Below, in pieces: positions 1 to 6,041 of a stretch of 8,531 nucleotides of DNA. Position 1 is the first letter of the stretch. Each line of letters opens with the position of its first letter. Below the pieces are notes generated by a model. That model did no database searches, was not told the DNA's origin, and saw only the letters and a list, made by a program, of their open reading frames with translations. This DNA comes from an uncultured Clostridia bacterium (GTDB lineage: Bacteria > Bacillota > Clostridia > Christensenellales > UBA1242), in contig CALKLQ010000017.1 in assembly GCA_937992055.1 (NCBI GenBank), positions 1-8,531 on the forward strand. The letters are read 5' to 3'. A program made the position numbers and the translations under genes.

Positions 1-1
1 T

Positions 2-1213
2 GATGTACCTTTTACAGACTACACCTATAATGGTTTTATTAATTCAATTCCTTTGGGTCTTGATTTAAAGGGTGGAGTGTCTGCTGTTTATGAGGCTTCA
101 TTGCCAGAAGATGACAATTCAGGAGATTTAAATTCTGCAATTAAGGCAACGGTTTCAAGGCTTCAATCTCTCTTAGAATCAAAAGGATACAAAGAGCCAT
201 CTGTTGCCAAACAAGCAAAAAATAAAATTAGAATTGAAGTGGCTGAAAACGTTGAAAATGATGAGTTTTTTGAGCTTATTGGCAAACCAGCTAATTTAAA
301 ATTTACCAAGGAAAACAACCCTGATGCGGAAGCTGTTATGACGGGAAAACACATTGAAAATGCAACAGTTGGTTATCAGAATAATGCTTATGGTGTTGTT
401 TTGACCTTTACCGAAGAAGGAACAAGATTATTTGCTGATTTAACTGAAAAAATTTCCGGTAATAATGGCACTATTTACATTTATATTGACGGAGAACAAA
501 TTTCAGGCATGCAGGCAAATGGTGCAATTACTAGTGGTTCAACTTTTATTTCTGGGGATAATATGAATGACCCAGATTCCGCTAATGAATTTGCAATGAA
601 AATTTTGAGTGGTGCATTTAACACTCAATTAAAACTTGTTGAAAACAATAATGTAAGCGCCTTATTTGGTAAAAATTCACTTTTACTTTGCTCTCTTGCC
701 ATTTGTGCCGTAGTGTTAATTTTAATGTTAGTTCTTTATATCTTGTATGGTGAAATGGGGCTTGTAGCTAATTTTTCTACCTTAATGTGGGGCATATTGT
801 ATTTGTTTTTCTTGCAGTCAGTTCCGCTTGTTCAACTAACAATTTCTGGTTTTGCTGGTTTGATGATTGCTGTTGTTGTCCTTTTTTCCGCTCATATGTT
901 TATGTTTGAAAACATAAAAAGTGAGTATTCACTTGGCAAAAAAATTCCAATGTCATTTAAATCTGGAGGAAAGAAATCTCTTCCTATAATAGCGGATACT
1001 CATGTCGCAGTTATAATTGCTTCCGTGGTTTTATATTTGGCTGGAAGTGCTGGAGCAAAAAGTTTTTCAATTGTGCTTGTGATAGGTGTTTTGCTTTCCT
1101 TGTTCTTTTCAATGGTTGTTACAAGATGGTTGCTTAAAAATTATTTGCCTCTTAATAGCACAAACGCAAAAAAACTTAGACTCAAAAGGGAGGCTAATGT
1201 AAATGAGTTGTAA
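2..1213 (+). CDS. secD: Protein translocase subunit SecD (5' end missing)
   Basis: SecD is a membrane subunit of the SecDF export motor that assists SecYEG/SecA-driven protein export. The frame is open from base 2, so the gene begins upstream; the TTG at 53 is the Leu of the family motif LGLDLKGG, not a start. About 403 residues are visible. Counting that Leu as residue 1, a periplasmic-type domain runs to about 205 (TGKHIENA, then a stretch ending in ILSGAFNTQLKLVE), followed by five hydrophobic helices near 208-232, 236-256, 262-284, 311-332 and 337-360. The first transmembrane helix of SecD must lie upstream. The C-terminal half aligns well with E. coli SecD, but the helix-4 VDAN motif reads FSAH (residues 278-281), losing the conserved Asp; the second DAN reads DTH (315-317). 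The gene overlaps secF by 11 nt, so the two are surely co-translated. Family assignment is firm; full coupling activity is doubtful. Confidence 0.95.
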   Translation, partial: DVPFTDYTYNGFINSIPLGLDLKGGVSAVYEASLPEDDNSGDLNSAIKATVSRLQSLLESKGYKEPSVAKQAKNKIRIEVAENVENDEFFELIGKPANLKFTKENNPDAEAVMTGKHIENATVGYQNNAYGVVLTFTEEGTRLFADLTEKISGNNGTIYIYIDGEQISGMQANGAITSGSTFISGDNMNDPDSANEFAMKILSGAFNTQLKLVENNNVSALFGKNSLLLCSLAICAVVLILMLVLYILYGEMGLVANFSTLMWGILYLFFLQSVPLVQLTISGFAGLMIAVVVLFSAHMFMFENIKSEYSLGKKIPMSFKSGGKKSLPIIADTHVAVIIASVVLYLAGSAGAKSFSIVLVIGVLLSLFFSMVVTRWLLKNYLPLNSTNAKKLRLKREANVNEL

Positions 1214-2207
1214 TTTAAAGAAAAAATTTGAAAATAGTAAATTTGATTTTGTTGGCAAATTTAAATATATGATTATTGCGCCAGTTGCAATTATGCTTGT
1301 AGCTCTTATTGTACTTTGTTGTATAGGTTTTAATAAGGGCATAGAATTTACAGGCGGAACAATGGTAAATGTTTTTGTGGGTGAAGAACTTGAACAGAAC
1401 CAAGTTTTTGAAAATTCAAAACAAAAGATTGACCAAGTTTTAAATCAAAATGGTTTAAAGGCAAGCATTTATCAAATCAACACAACCGATGTTGGTCTTT
1501 GTTTAAGTGTTAGATATCAAGATAAAACTGGAATCACTGAAGCTGAAATGGAAGAGCTAAACACAAAGGTGACAAATGAACTTTTCACTGCTTTTGGGTA
1601 CGATAAAGAAAATGTTGAGCAAAAAAACTATGTGCTAGGCAGTCAAAGAATAGATGCAAGTGTTGGAAGTGAACTTTTGGTTAATTCATTGACCGCTATT
1701 TTAATTGCCTCTGTTTTGATTGGAATTTATATGTTATTTAGATTTGGTGTAACTTCCAGTCTTTCAGCCTTTTTATGTGTTGAACATGACATACTCATTG
1801 CTATTTCAAGTGTAATTATATTTAGACTAGAACTATCTTCAAGTATTGTATCAGTTTTAGTTGCGGTTTTGGCATTGTCATTCTTTAATAATATACAGTT
1901 ATTTAGCACTATAAAGCAAAATTTAAAGGAAGAAGCCTTAAATAATAAGTTTGTGGCAAATAATTCTATTAAACAAAGTTCATATAGAATAATATTAGTG
2001 ACAAGCTTTGCTATAATTGGATTCTTAGCATTGTCTTTATTTGGTATAAAATTTGCTTTGACCTTATCTTTGCCTGTGCTGGTTGGAATTTTAGCTAATT
2101 TATATTCAACTTTGTTTTTGGCTCCGGCTCTTTGGGCGTTTGCATATGTTCCAAAAAAACGCAAGGTCAAGGAAGTTTACAAAAATAAGGAAAATGGTGT
2201 TGTGTAA
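1203..2207 (+). CDS. secF: Protein translocase subunit SecF
   Basis: SecF partners SecD in the membrane. The 334-residue length is normal for the family. The start ATG at 1203 lies inside the end of secD and is preceded by AGGGAGG at 1187-1193 with 9-nt spacing. Visible landmarks are a first transmembrane helix at about 22-42, the IEFTGGT motif at 47-53, a soluble domain to about 155, five helices from about 158 to 317, and HD at 195-196 in the third helix. The family motif GYSxNDTxVVxDRIREN is badly eroded to ALSFFNNIQLFSTIKQN (224-240), so the proton-relay Asp (E. coli D213 by alignment) is Asn229. The Arg partner is kept as R262 in YRIILVTS. The C-terminus is a short basic tail. Identity as SecF is secure from the overall fold order and position after secD; whether it supports proton-driven export is uncertain. 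Confidence 0.95.
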   Translation: MSCNLKKKFENSKFDFVGKFKYMIIAPVAIMLVALIVLCCIGFNKGIEFTGGTMVNVFVGEELEQNQVFENSKQKIDQVLNQNGLKASIYQINTTDVGLCLSVRYQDKTGITEAEMEELNTKVTNELFTAFGYDKENVEQKNYVLGSQRIDASVGSELLVNSLTAILIASVLIGIYMLFRFGVTSSLSAFLCVEHDILIAISSVIIFRLELSSSIVSVLVAVLALSFFNNIQLFSTIKQNLKEEALNNKFVANNSIKQSSYRIILVTSFAIIGFLALSLFGIKFALTLSLPVLVGILANLYSTLFLAPALWAFAYVPKKRKVKEVYKNKENGVV

Positions 2208-2231
2208 AAAAAGGACTTGTTCCTTTTTTTT
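2206..2231 (+). terminator. Intrinsic terminator after secF
   Basis: A perfect 10-bp stem is formed by 2206-2215 (seven A, then GGA) and 2221-2230 (TCC, then seven T), with a 5-nt loop CTTGT. It starts within the secF TAA. Only three to four pairs near the loop are strong, but the descending arm is itself a run of eight T, as in AT-rich Firmicutes terminators. It would separate secDF from the frr group. The purine tract on the ascending arm also gives an A-rich tract upstream, so the site could act on the opposite strand too, though no gene lies there. Confidence 0.7.
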
Positions 2232-2261
2232 CAGTTTTAAAGAAGTGTTGGTTTAATTTAA

Positions 2262-2271
2262 TTGTTAACAA
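2262..2271. promoter_or_regulatory. Short palindrome upstream of the frr promoter
   Basis: TTGTTAACAA is a perfect 10-bp palindrome about 40 bp before the proposed -35 box of frr. Such a site could bind a dimeric regulator, but in sequence this AT-rich a 10-bp palindrome can arise by chance and I see no second copy in the window. Confidence 0.2.
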
Positions 2272-2311
2272 ATAATTTTAATTTATTTGCTTTCTAACAT
2301 TTTTCTTTAGT

Positions 2312-2341
2312 TTGACATAAAAAAGAATGATAAATTATGAT
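2312..2341 (+). promoter_or_regulatory. Probable SigA-type promoter for the frr operon
   Basis: A perfect TTGACA (2312-2317) is followed after 18 nt by TATGAT (2336-2341), one mismatch from the -10 consensus. It lies between the secF terminator and frr, giving a leader of about 100 nt. The rest of this 241-bp gap shows no ORF or clear structured RNA. Confidence 0.6.
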
Positions 2342-2361
2342 AATTTTTTGCCATAGATAAG

Positions 2362-2390
2362 TTGCTTTAAATTCTTGTTTATTGTATGAT
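2362..2390 (+). promoter_or_regulatory. Possible second frr promoter
   Basis: TTGCTT (2362-2367) and TATGAT (2385-2390) are 17 nt apart and closer to frr than the TTGACA promoter. The -10 is good and the -35 weak. It could be an additional start or a chance match in AT-rich DNA. Confidence 0.3.
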
Positions 2391-2448
2391 TATAAAGAAA
2401 ACTACAACGTTTTTACTAAACATTTTTATTTAATTTTAAGGAGAAAGT

Positions 2449-3021
2449 ATGCAAGACGAACAAATGGTCAAAGATATAATGGAAGGTTATAAAGAAGATG
2501 TTAAAAAGGCAGAAGTCTTTTTAAAAAATGAGTATGCAATCATTAGAGCAGGTCGTGCAAATCCACATATTTTAGATAAAGTTATGGTAGATTATTATGG
2601 CGTTATGACACCTCTAATTCAAATGGCAAATATTAACATTCCAGAGGCAAGAATGCTCACTATAAGTCTATGGGATTTAAATGCAATGGGCGCGGTTAGA
2701 AAAGCTATTCAAAATGCTGATTTGGGCTTGACCCCTTCTGATGACGGAAGAGTTATTAGGCTTGTTTTTCCAGTCTTAACTGAGGAAAGAAGAAAAGAAA
2801 TTGTTAAACAAGTTAAAAAGCTTTGTGAAGAAGCAAAAATATCTGTAAGAAATGCTAGACGCGATTGCTTGGAAATGTATAAACAAATGAAAAAAGACAA
2901 TCAGTTGTCTGAAGATGAATTAAAAACTTTAGAAACTCAAGTTCAAAAGATTCTTGAAGGAGTCAATGCTAATTTGGATGATATTTGTGCTAGCAAAGAA
3001 AAGGAAGTTATGGAAATTTGA
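2449..3021 (+). CDS. frr: Ribosome recycling factor
   Basis: RRF works with EF-G to split post-termination 70S ribosomes. The 190 residues are close to the usual 185. The start ATG follows AAGGAG (2438-2443) with 5-nt spacing. Family blocks appear in order: RAGRANP in the first long helix, YGVMTPLIQMANI at the hinge into the beta domain, NADLGLTPSDDGRVIRL, the TEERRKE block, then VRNARRD in the last long helix with the arginines that contact rRNA, and a KEKEVMEI C-terminus. Nothing important appears missing. It begins a compact cluster with ORF61, uppS and cdsA, as in many bacteria; the usual upstream neighbour pyrH is absent here and secF lies upstream instead. The stop TGA overlaps the TTG start of the next ORF. 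Confidence 0.97.
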   Translation: MQDEQMVKDIMEGYKEDVKKAEVFLKNEYAIIRAGRANPHILDKVMVDYYGVMTPLIQMANINIPEARMLTISLWDLNAMGAVRKAIQNADLGLTPSDDGRVIRLVFPVLTEERRKEIVKQVKKLCEEAKISVRNARRDCLEMYKQMKKDNQLSEDELKTLETQVQKILEGVNANLDDICASKEKEVMEI

Positions 3022-3203
3022 GTTATAGAAATTTAATTGGAAAACCACTTTCAGAAGTTATTAAACAACTAGAAAATTATAAAATTATTAAAAATAACTT
3101 TAATGTTGTTGGAGATGAACTTGTTACAAATGTAAAAGAAGAAGTAGGCAATTATCTTGTCCTTACTACTGGTGAATTTATTTTTAATTTAAAAGGGAAT
3201 TAA
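3018..3203 (+). CDS. Hypothetical 61-residue protein between frr and uppS
   Basis: I do not recognise this product. The frame has a stop at 2991-2993, and the first start-like codon is TTG at 3018, which overlaps the frr TGA in a TTGA arrangement. AAGGAAG (3001-3007) lies 10 nt upstream. The ORF ends 1 nt before the uppS start and carries the uppS ribosome site (AAAAGGG, 3191-3197) in its last codons, so coupling runs through all three genes. The protein is soluble-looking, with no signal or membrane segment: an N-terminal likely helix (GKPLSEVIKQLENY) and then a part rich in V, T, F and L that is probably beta. GKPLSEVIKQL vaguely recalls the start of a PASTA-type fold, but this is too weak for a call. 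Tight packing with no gap supports a real gene. Confidence 0.6.
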   Translation: MSYRNLIGKPLSEVIKQLENYKIIKNNFNVVGDELVTNVKEEVGNYLVLTTGEFIFNLKGN

Positions 3204-3204
3204 G

Positions 3205-3906
3205 ATGGAAACTGAGAAATTGCCAAGGCATGTTGCCTTCATAATAGACGGGAATGGAAGATGGGCTAAAAAAAGGGGATTTCCTAGAAGTTATGGTCAT
3301 AAAAAAGGAACTGAAACTTTAAAAAAAATTGTGCTATACGCAAAAAAAATAGGTATAAAAGTGGTTTCAATTTTTGCTTTTTCTACTGAAAATTGGAAAA
3401 GACCAAAAGAAGAAGTGGAATATCTTTTTAAATTATTCAAAGAAGCTGCTGAGGAACTTTTAAAAAAAGATAAATTTGATGGCGTTTGTTATAGGCTTAT
3501 GGGTGATAAATCTGGGCTGCCAAAAGATTTTTATGAACTTGCTATTATCTTAGAGGAAAAAACAAAAAATAATAGCGATTTTATTGTAAATGTTGGTATA
3601 AATTACGGCGGCAGAGATGAACTTTTAAGAGCCGTGAACAAAATATTAGAGAGTGGGAAAAAACAAATTTCTCAAGATGAATTTGTTAGCTTTTTAGATA
3701 CTAACGGACTTTGTGACCCAGAACTTATAATTAGAACAAGCGGTGAACAAAGAATCAGTAATTTTATGTTATATCAAATGGCATATTCTGAGTTTTATTT
3801 TCCTAAAGTTCATTGGCCTGACTTCAATAAAAAACAATTTGATAAGGCTTTAGAAGATTATGCTCAAAGAAACAGAAAATTTGGTGGTTTAACGGAGGAT
3901 AAATGA
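3205..3906 (+). CDS. uppS: Isoprenyl transferase (undecaprenyl diphosphate synthase)
   Basis: This cis-prenyltransferase adds isopentenyl diphosphate units to farnesyl diphosphate to make undecaprenyl diphosphate, the lipid carrier for peptidoglycan and other wall polymers. The 233 residues are slightly short of the usual 240-250 but contain every family region: IIDGNGRWAKKRG (13-25) with the catalytic Asp15 and Asn17, GHKKG, FAFSTENWKRP (57-67), EVEYLFKLF, NYGGRDEL (133-140), RTSGEQRISNF (177-187) and the SEFYFP and WPDF blocks. The start ATG has AAAAGGG 7 nt upstream. It precedes cdsA with a 4-nt overlap, the standard pairing of envelope lipid genes. The protein should be cytosolic and act at the membrane face. 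Confidence 0.97.
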   Translation: METEKLPRHVAFIIDGNGRWAKKRGFPRSYGHKKGTETLKKIVLYAKKIGIKVVSIFAFSTENWKRPKEEVEYLFKLFKEAAEELLKKDKFDGVCYRLMGDKSGLPKDFYELAIILEEKTKNNSDFIVNVGINYGGRDELLRAVNKILESGKKQISQDEFVSFLDTNGLCDPELIIRTSGEQRISNFMLYQMAYSEFYFPKVHWPDFNKKQFDKALEDYAQRNRKFGGLTEDK

Positions 3907-3908
3907 TG
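3894..3908 (+). promoter_or_regulatory. cdsA ribosome-binding site with tandem ATG starts
   Basis: GGAGG at 3894-3898 lies within the last uppS codons. Two in-frame ATGs follow, at 3903 (overlapping the uppS TGA as ATGA, 4-nt spacing) and 3906 (7-nt spacing). Spacing favours 3906; the overlap favours coupling through 3903. The products differ only by one Met. Confidence 0.6.
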
Positions 3909-4841
3909 AAACAAAGAGTCTTAACTGGAATTACTTTACTTTTGATTCTAGTGGCAGTCTTTCTTGCTCGAGAGTTTTCTAGTTATTTTTTTGATGCCTT
4001 TATTTTATTAGTTTGCTTTTTGGGAAGTTTTGAATCAAGTAAGCTATTTGGCAAAATGGGGCTATATAATTCCTGGCTTATTGCAATGATTTATCCTATT
4101 TTGGCATATGCTTGTATTTTAATATCATTATTGTGTAAGCTTGCTTTTTACTATGCAATTATTATACAAATTGCTTTAATTCTTTTAGTTATTGTAGTTA
4201 GCTATTTAATTTTTTTATTATCAAAGAAAAAAAGTCAAAATGAAATAAAAATAAGAAACCTAAAAATTTCTTTGTCTAATTTTGCATTTAATAAATCGGT
4301 TCACACCTGTTTTGCAATGCTTTATCCAACTATTTTTCTTTTGCTTTTAATCTTATTAAATCATATTTCTTTAATGTATCCTAATTTAAATGGTTTGGAC
4401 AAGCTATCTTTCTTTGCTTTGTTTATAGCGTTTTTAATACCTATTTTGACCGATACCTTTGGAATGATTGTAGGAAGTTTGTTTAAAGGAAAAAAGCTTT
4501 GCGAAAAAATAAGCCCTAAAAAAACTATTTCAGGAGCTGTGGGTGGGGTGGTGCTATCAGTTTTAATTATGGCATGCGTGTTTGTTATTTTTGATGCAAC
4601 GGCAGTCTTTGGTGAACTTTTTAGTACTATTAACTTACAAATTTGGCATATATTAGTTTTGACACTTCTTGCTTCTATTGCATGTGAGTGTGGAGATATC
4701 TTTGAGTCTTGGCTGAAAAGAAGGGCAGGCGTTAAAGATAGTGGGGAAATATTTCCTGCTCATGGTGGTATTTTAGATAGGTTTGACTCACATGCTTTTA
4801 ATGCTGTTATTATTTTACTTTTCTTTGTTATTATGCTATAA
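3903..4841 (+). CDS. cdsA: Phosphatidate cytidylyltransferase (CDP-diglyceride synthase)
   Basis: CdsA makes CDP-diacylglycerol from phosphatidic acid and CTP, the branch point for phosphatidylglycerol and related lipids. The 312 residues form about eight hydrophobic helices across the whole length. The C-terminal family signature matches fully from S269 to D295, including KR (272-273), KD (278-279), HGG (287-289) and DRFD (292-295). Upstream, TDTFG (183-187), SPKKTISG (204-211) and CECGD (261-265) match the other conserved cytosolic and metal-binding blocks. Residues 108-132 form a polar loop between helices. The gene may begin at 3903 or 3906. It closes the frr cluster; dxr, which commonly follows cdsA in Firmicutes, is not present. 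Confidence 0.96.
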   Translation: MMKQRVLTGITLLLILVAVFLAREFSSYFFDAFILLVCFLGSFESSKLFGKMGLYNSWLIAMIYPILAYACILISLLCKLAFYYAIIIQIALILLVIVVSYLIFLLSKKKSQNEIKIRNLKISLSNFAFNKSVHTCFAMLYPTIFLLLLILLNHISLMYPNLNGLDKLSFFALFIAFLIPILTDTFGMIVGSLFKGKKLCEKISPKKTISGAVGGVVLSVLIMACVFVIFDATAVFGELFSTINLQIWHILVLTLLASIACECGDIFESWLKRRAGVKDSGEIFPAHGGILDRFDSHAFNAVIILLFFVIML

Positions 4842-4847
4842 ATATGT

Positions 4848-4876
4848 TTAAGTGCAATGTCTGAATTTATTATAAT
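4848..4876 (+). promoter_or_regulatory. Possible promoter upstream of rseP
   Basis: A perfect TATAAT (4871-4876) lies in the 107-bp cdsA-rseP gap, with only a weak -35 match TTAAGT (4848-4853) at 17-nt spacing. It would give a leader of about 65 nt. No terminator hairpin is obvious between cdsA and rseP, so read-through is also likely. Confidence 0.3.
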
Positions 4877-4948
4877 AAGCTAATTTATTAAAAACTTTCT
4901 ATTGATGAGTGATTAAAAATACCTAGTTGTTATTTAAAAGGAAATAAA

Positions 4949-6037
4949 ATGATTGGTTTGAATTCTTTGTCGTCTGTGCTAAGTACGATTTTATATATTG
5001 GTCTTGCAATTATCATTCTTCTTCTCATGGTTTTGATTCATGAAACAGGACACTATGTTGCTGGACGAATTTTAAAATTTAAAATTAATGAGTTTTCTAT
5101 TGGCTTTGGAAAGGCAATTTTTTCTAAAACTAATAAACGTGGAGAAAAAATTTCCTTAAGGCTTTTTCCTTTAGGAGGATATTGTGCTTTTGAAGGTGAA
5201 GATGATGATGGTAAAAGTGAATTAAAAAAAGATTCTTTTAATGCTCAAAAACCATGGAAAAGAATCATTGTTTATTTGGCTGGTGTTGCTTTTAACTTGA
5301 TTTCTGCGGTTATTTTTTCTTTTATTTTACTTGTGAGTTTTGGTTATGACATCCCTGAGGTTTCCGCAATTGATAATAGATATTTAAATTCTTCCGCATT
5401 TCAAGTGGGAGACGCCATTTATGAGGTAGATGGCATTAAAATTGATTTTATTAAAGAAAATACTCTTTCTAAATTGTTAGGAAAATATGAAGAGGGAGAG
5501 CAGTTTGATTTGACAGTGAAACGTGATGGAGAATTTGTTACTATTCAAGTTTCATTGCAACAAGCATTTGATGAAAGCAATAAACTTTTATTCGATACAG
5601 ATGGCAATCCTGTATTAAGACTTGGAATTTCTACAACCTCCCATCCTTTAAGTTTTGGTGAGGCGCTTGCAAGATGTATTCCATTTACAGCAGGATTGGT
5701 TTGGATGGTTTTAAAAAGTTTTTGGTTGTTGATTACCTTCCAATTGCCATTAAATCAAATAGGAGGCCCTATTACAACTGTTTCTGTAATCGCATCACAA
5801 GCTTCTCAAGGTCTGTCTACTTTGTTATTCTTGTTACCTTTAATTGCTGCCAATTTAGGTGTTTTCAATCTTTTGCCATTCCCGGCTTTAGATGGGGCAC
5901 ACGTGATTTTTACTACTATAGAATGGATAAGAAAAAAACCTATTAATAGAACTGTAGAAGGGTATATCCATTTTGCAGGACTGGTTATTCTTTTTGCCTT
6001 TGTTATTTTAGTGGACATATTACATTTTGTGAGTTAA
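4949..6037 (+). CDS. rseP: Site-2 family zinc metalloprotease RseP/RasP
   Basis: This intramembrane protease cleaves transmembrane substrates such as anti-sigma factors and leftover signal peptides. The 362 residues follow the family plan. The first helix carries the zinc motif HETGH (31-35, with E32 catalytic); the cytosolic loop GGYCAFEGEDD (76-86) follows; a second helix spans about 105-132; one PDZ domain covers about 133-230 (FQVGDAIYEVDG at 151-162); the third metal-ligand segment NLLPFPALDG (307-316) has D315; a last helix is at 340-360. The usual LDGGH reads LDGAH, a mild change. ATG 4949 follows AAAAGGA (4936-4942) with 6-nt spacing. The gene sits in its usual place before polC, but proS, and the ispG seen in some clostridia, are absent. 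Confidence 0.95.
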   Translation: MIGLNSLSSVLSTILYIGLAIIILLLMVLIHETGHYVAGRILKFKINEFSIGFGKAIFSKTNKRGEKISLRLFPLGGYCAFEGEDDDGKSELKKDSFNAQKPWKRIIVYLAGVAFNLISAVIFSFILLVSFGYDIPEVSAIDNRYLNSSAFQVGDAIYEVDGIKIDFIKENTLSKLLGKYEEGEQFDLTVKRDGEFVTIQVSLQQAFDESNKLLFDTDGNPVLRLGISTTSHPLSFGEALARCIPFTAGLVWMVLKSFWLLITFQLPLNQIGGPITTVSVIASQASQGLSTLLFLLPLIAANLGVFNLLPFPALDGAHVIFTTIEWIRKKPINRTVEGYIHFAGLVILFAFVILVDILHFVS

Positions 6038-6041
6038 AAAA

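Noticed and set aside
53..55. TTG at 53 as the start of secD
   Set aside because: The frame is open back to base 2 and this Leu is part of the conserved LGLDLKGG motif, so the gene is simply cut by the window edge.
1727..2170. 147-codon reverse-strand ORF within secF
   Set aside because: It lies wholly within a well-recognised gene, shows no family motif, and is a shadow of AT-rich coding sequence.
5674..5946. 90-codon ORF in another frame within rseP
   Set aside because: It overlaps the conserved NLLPFPALDG part of rseP and shows no recognisable domain or start signal.
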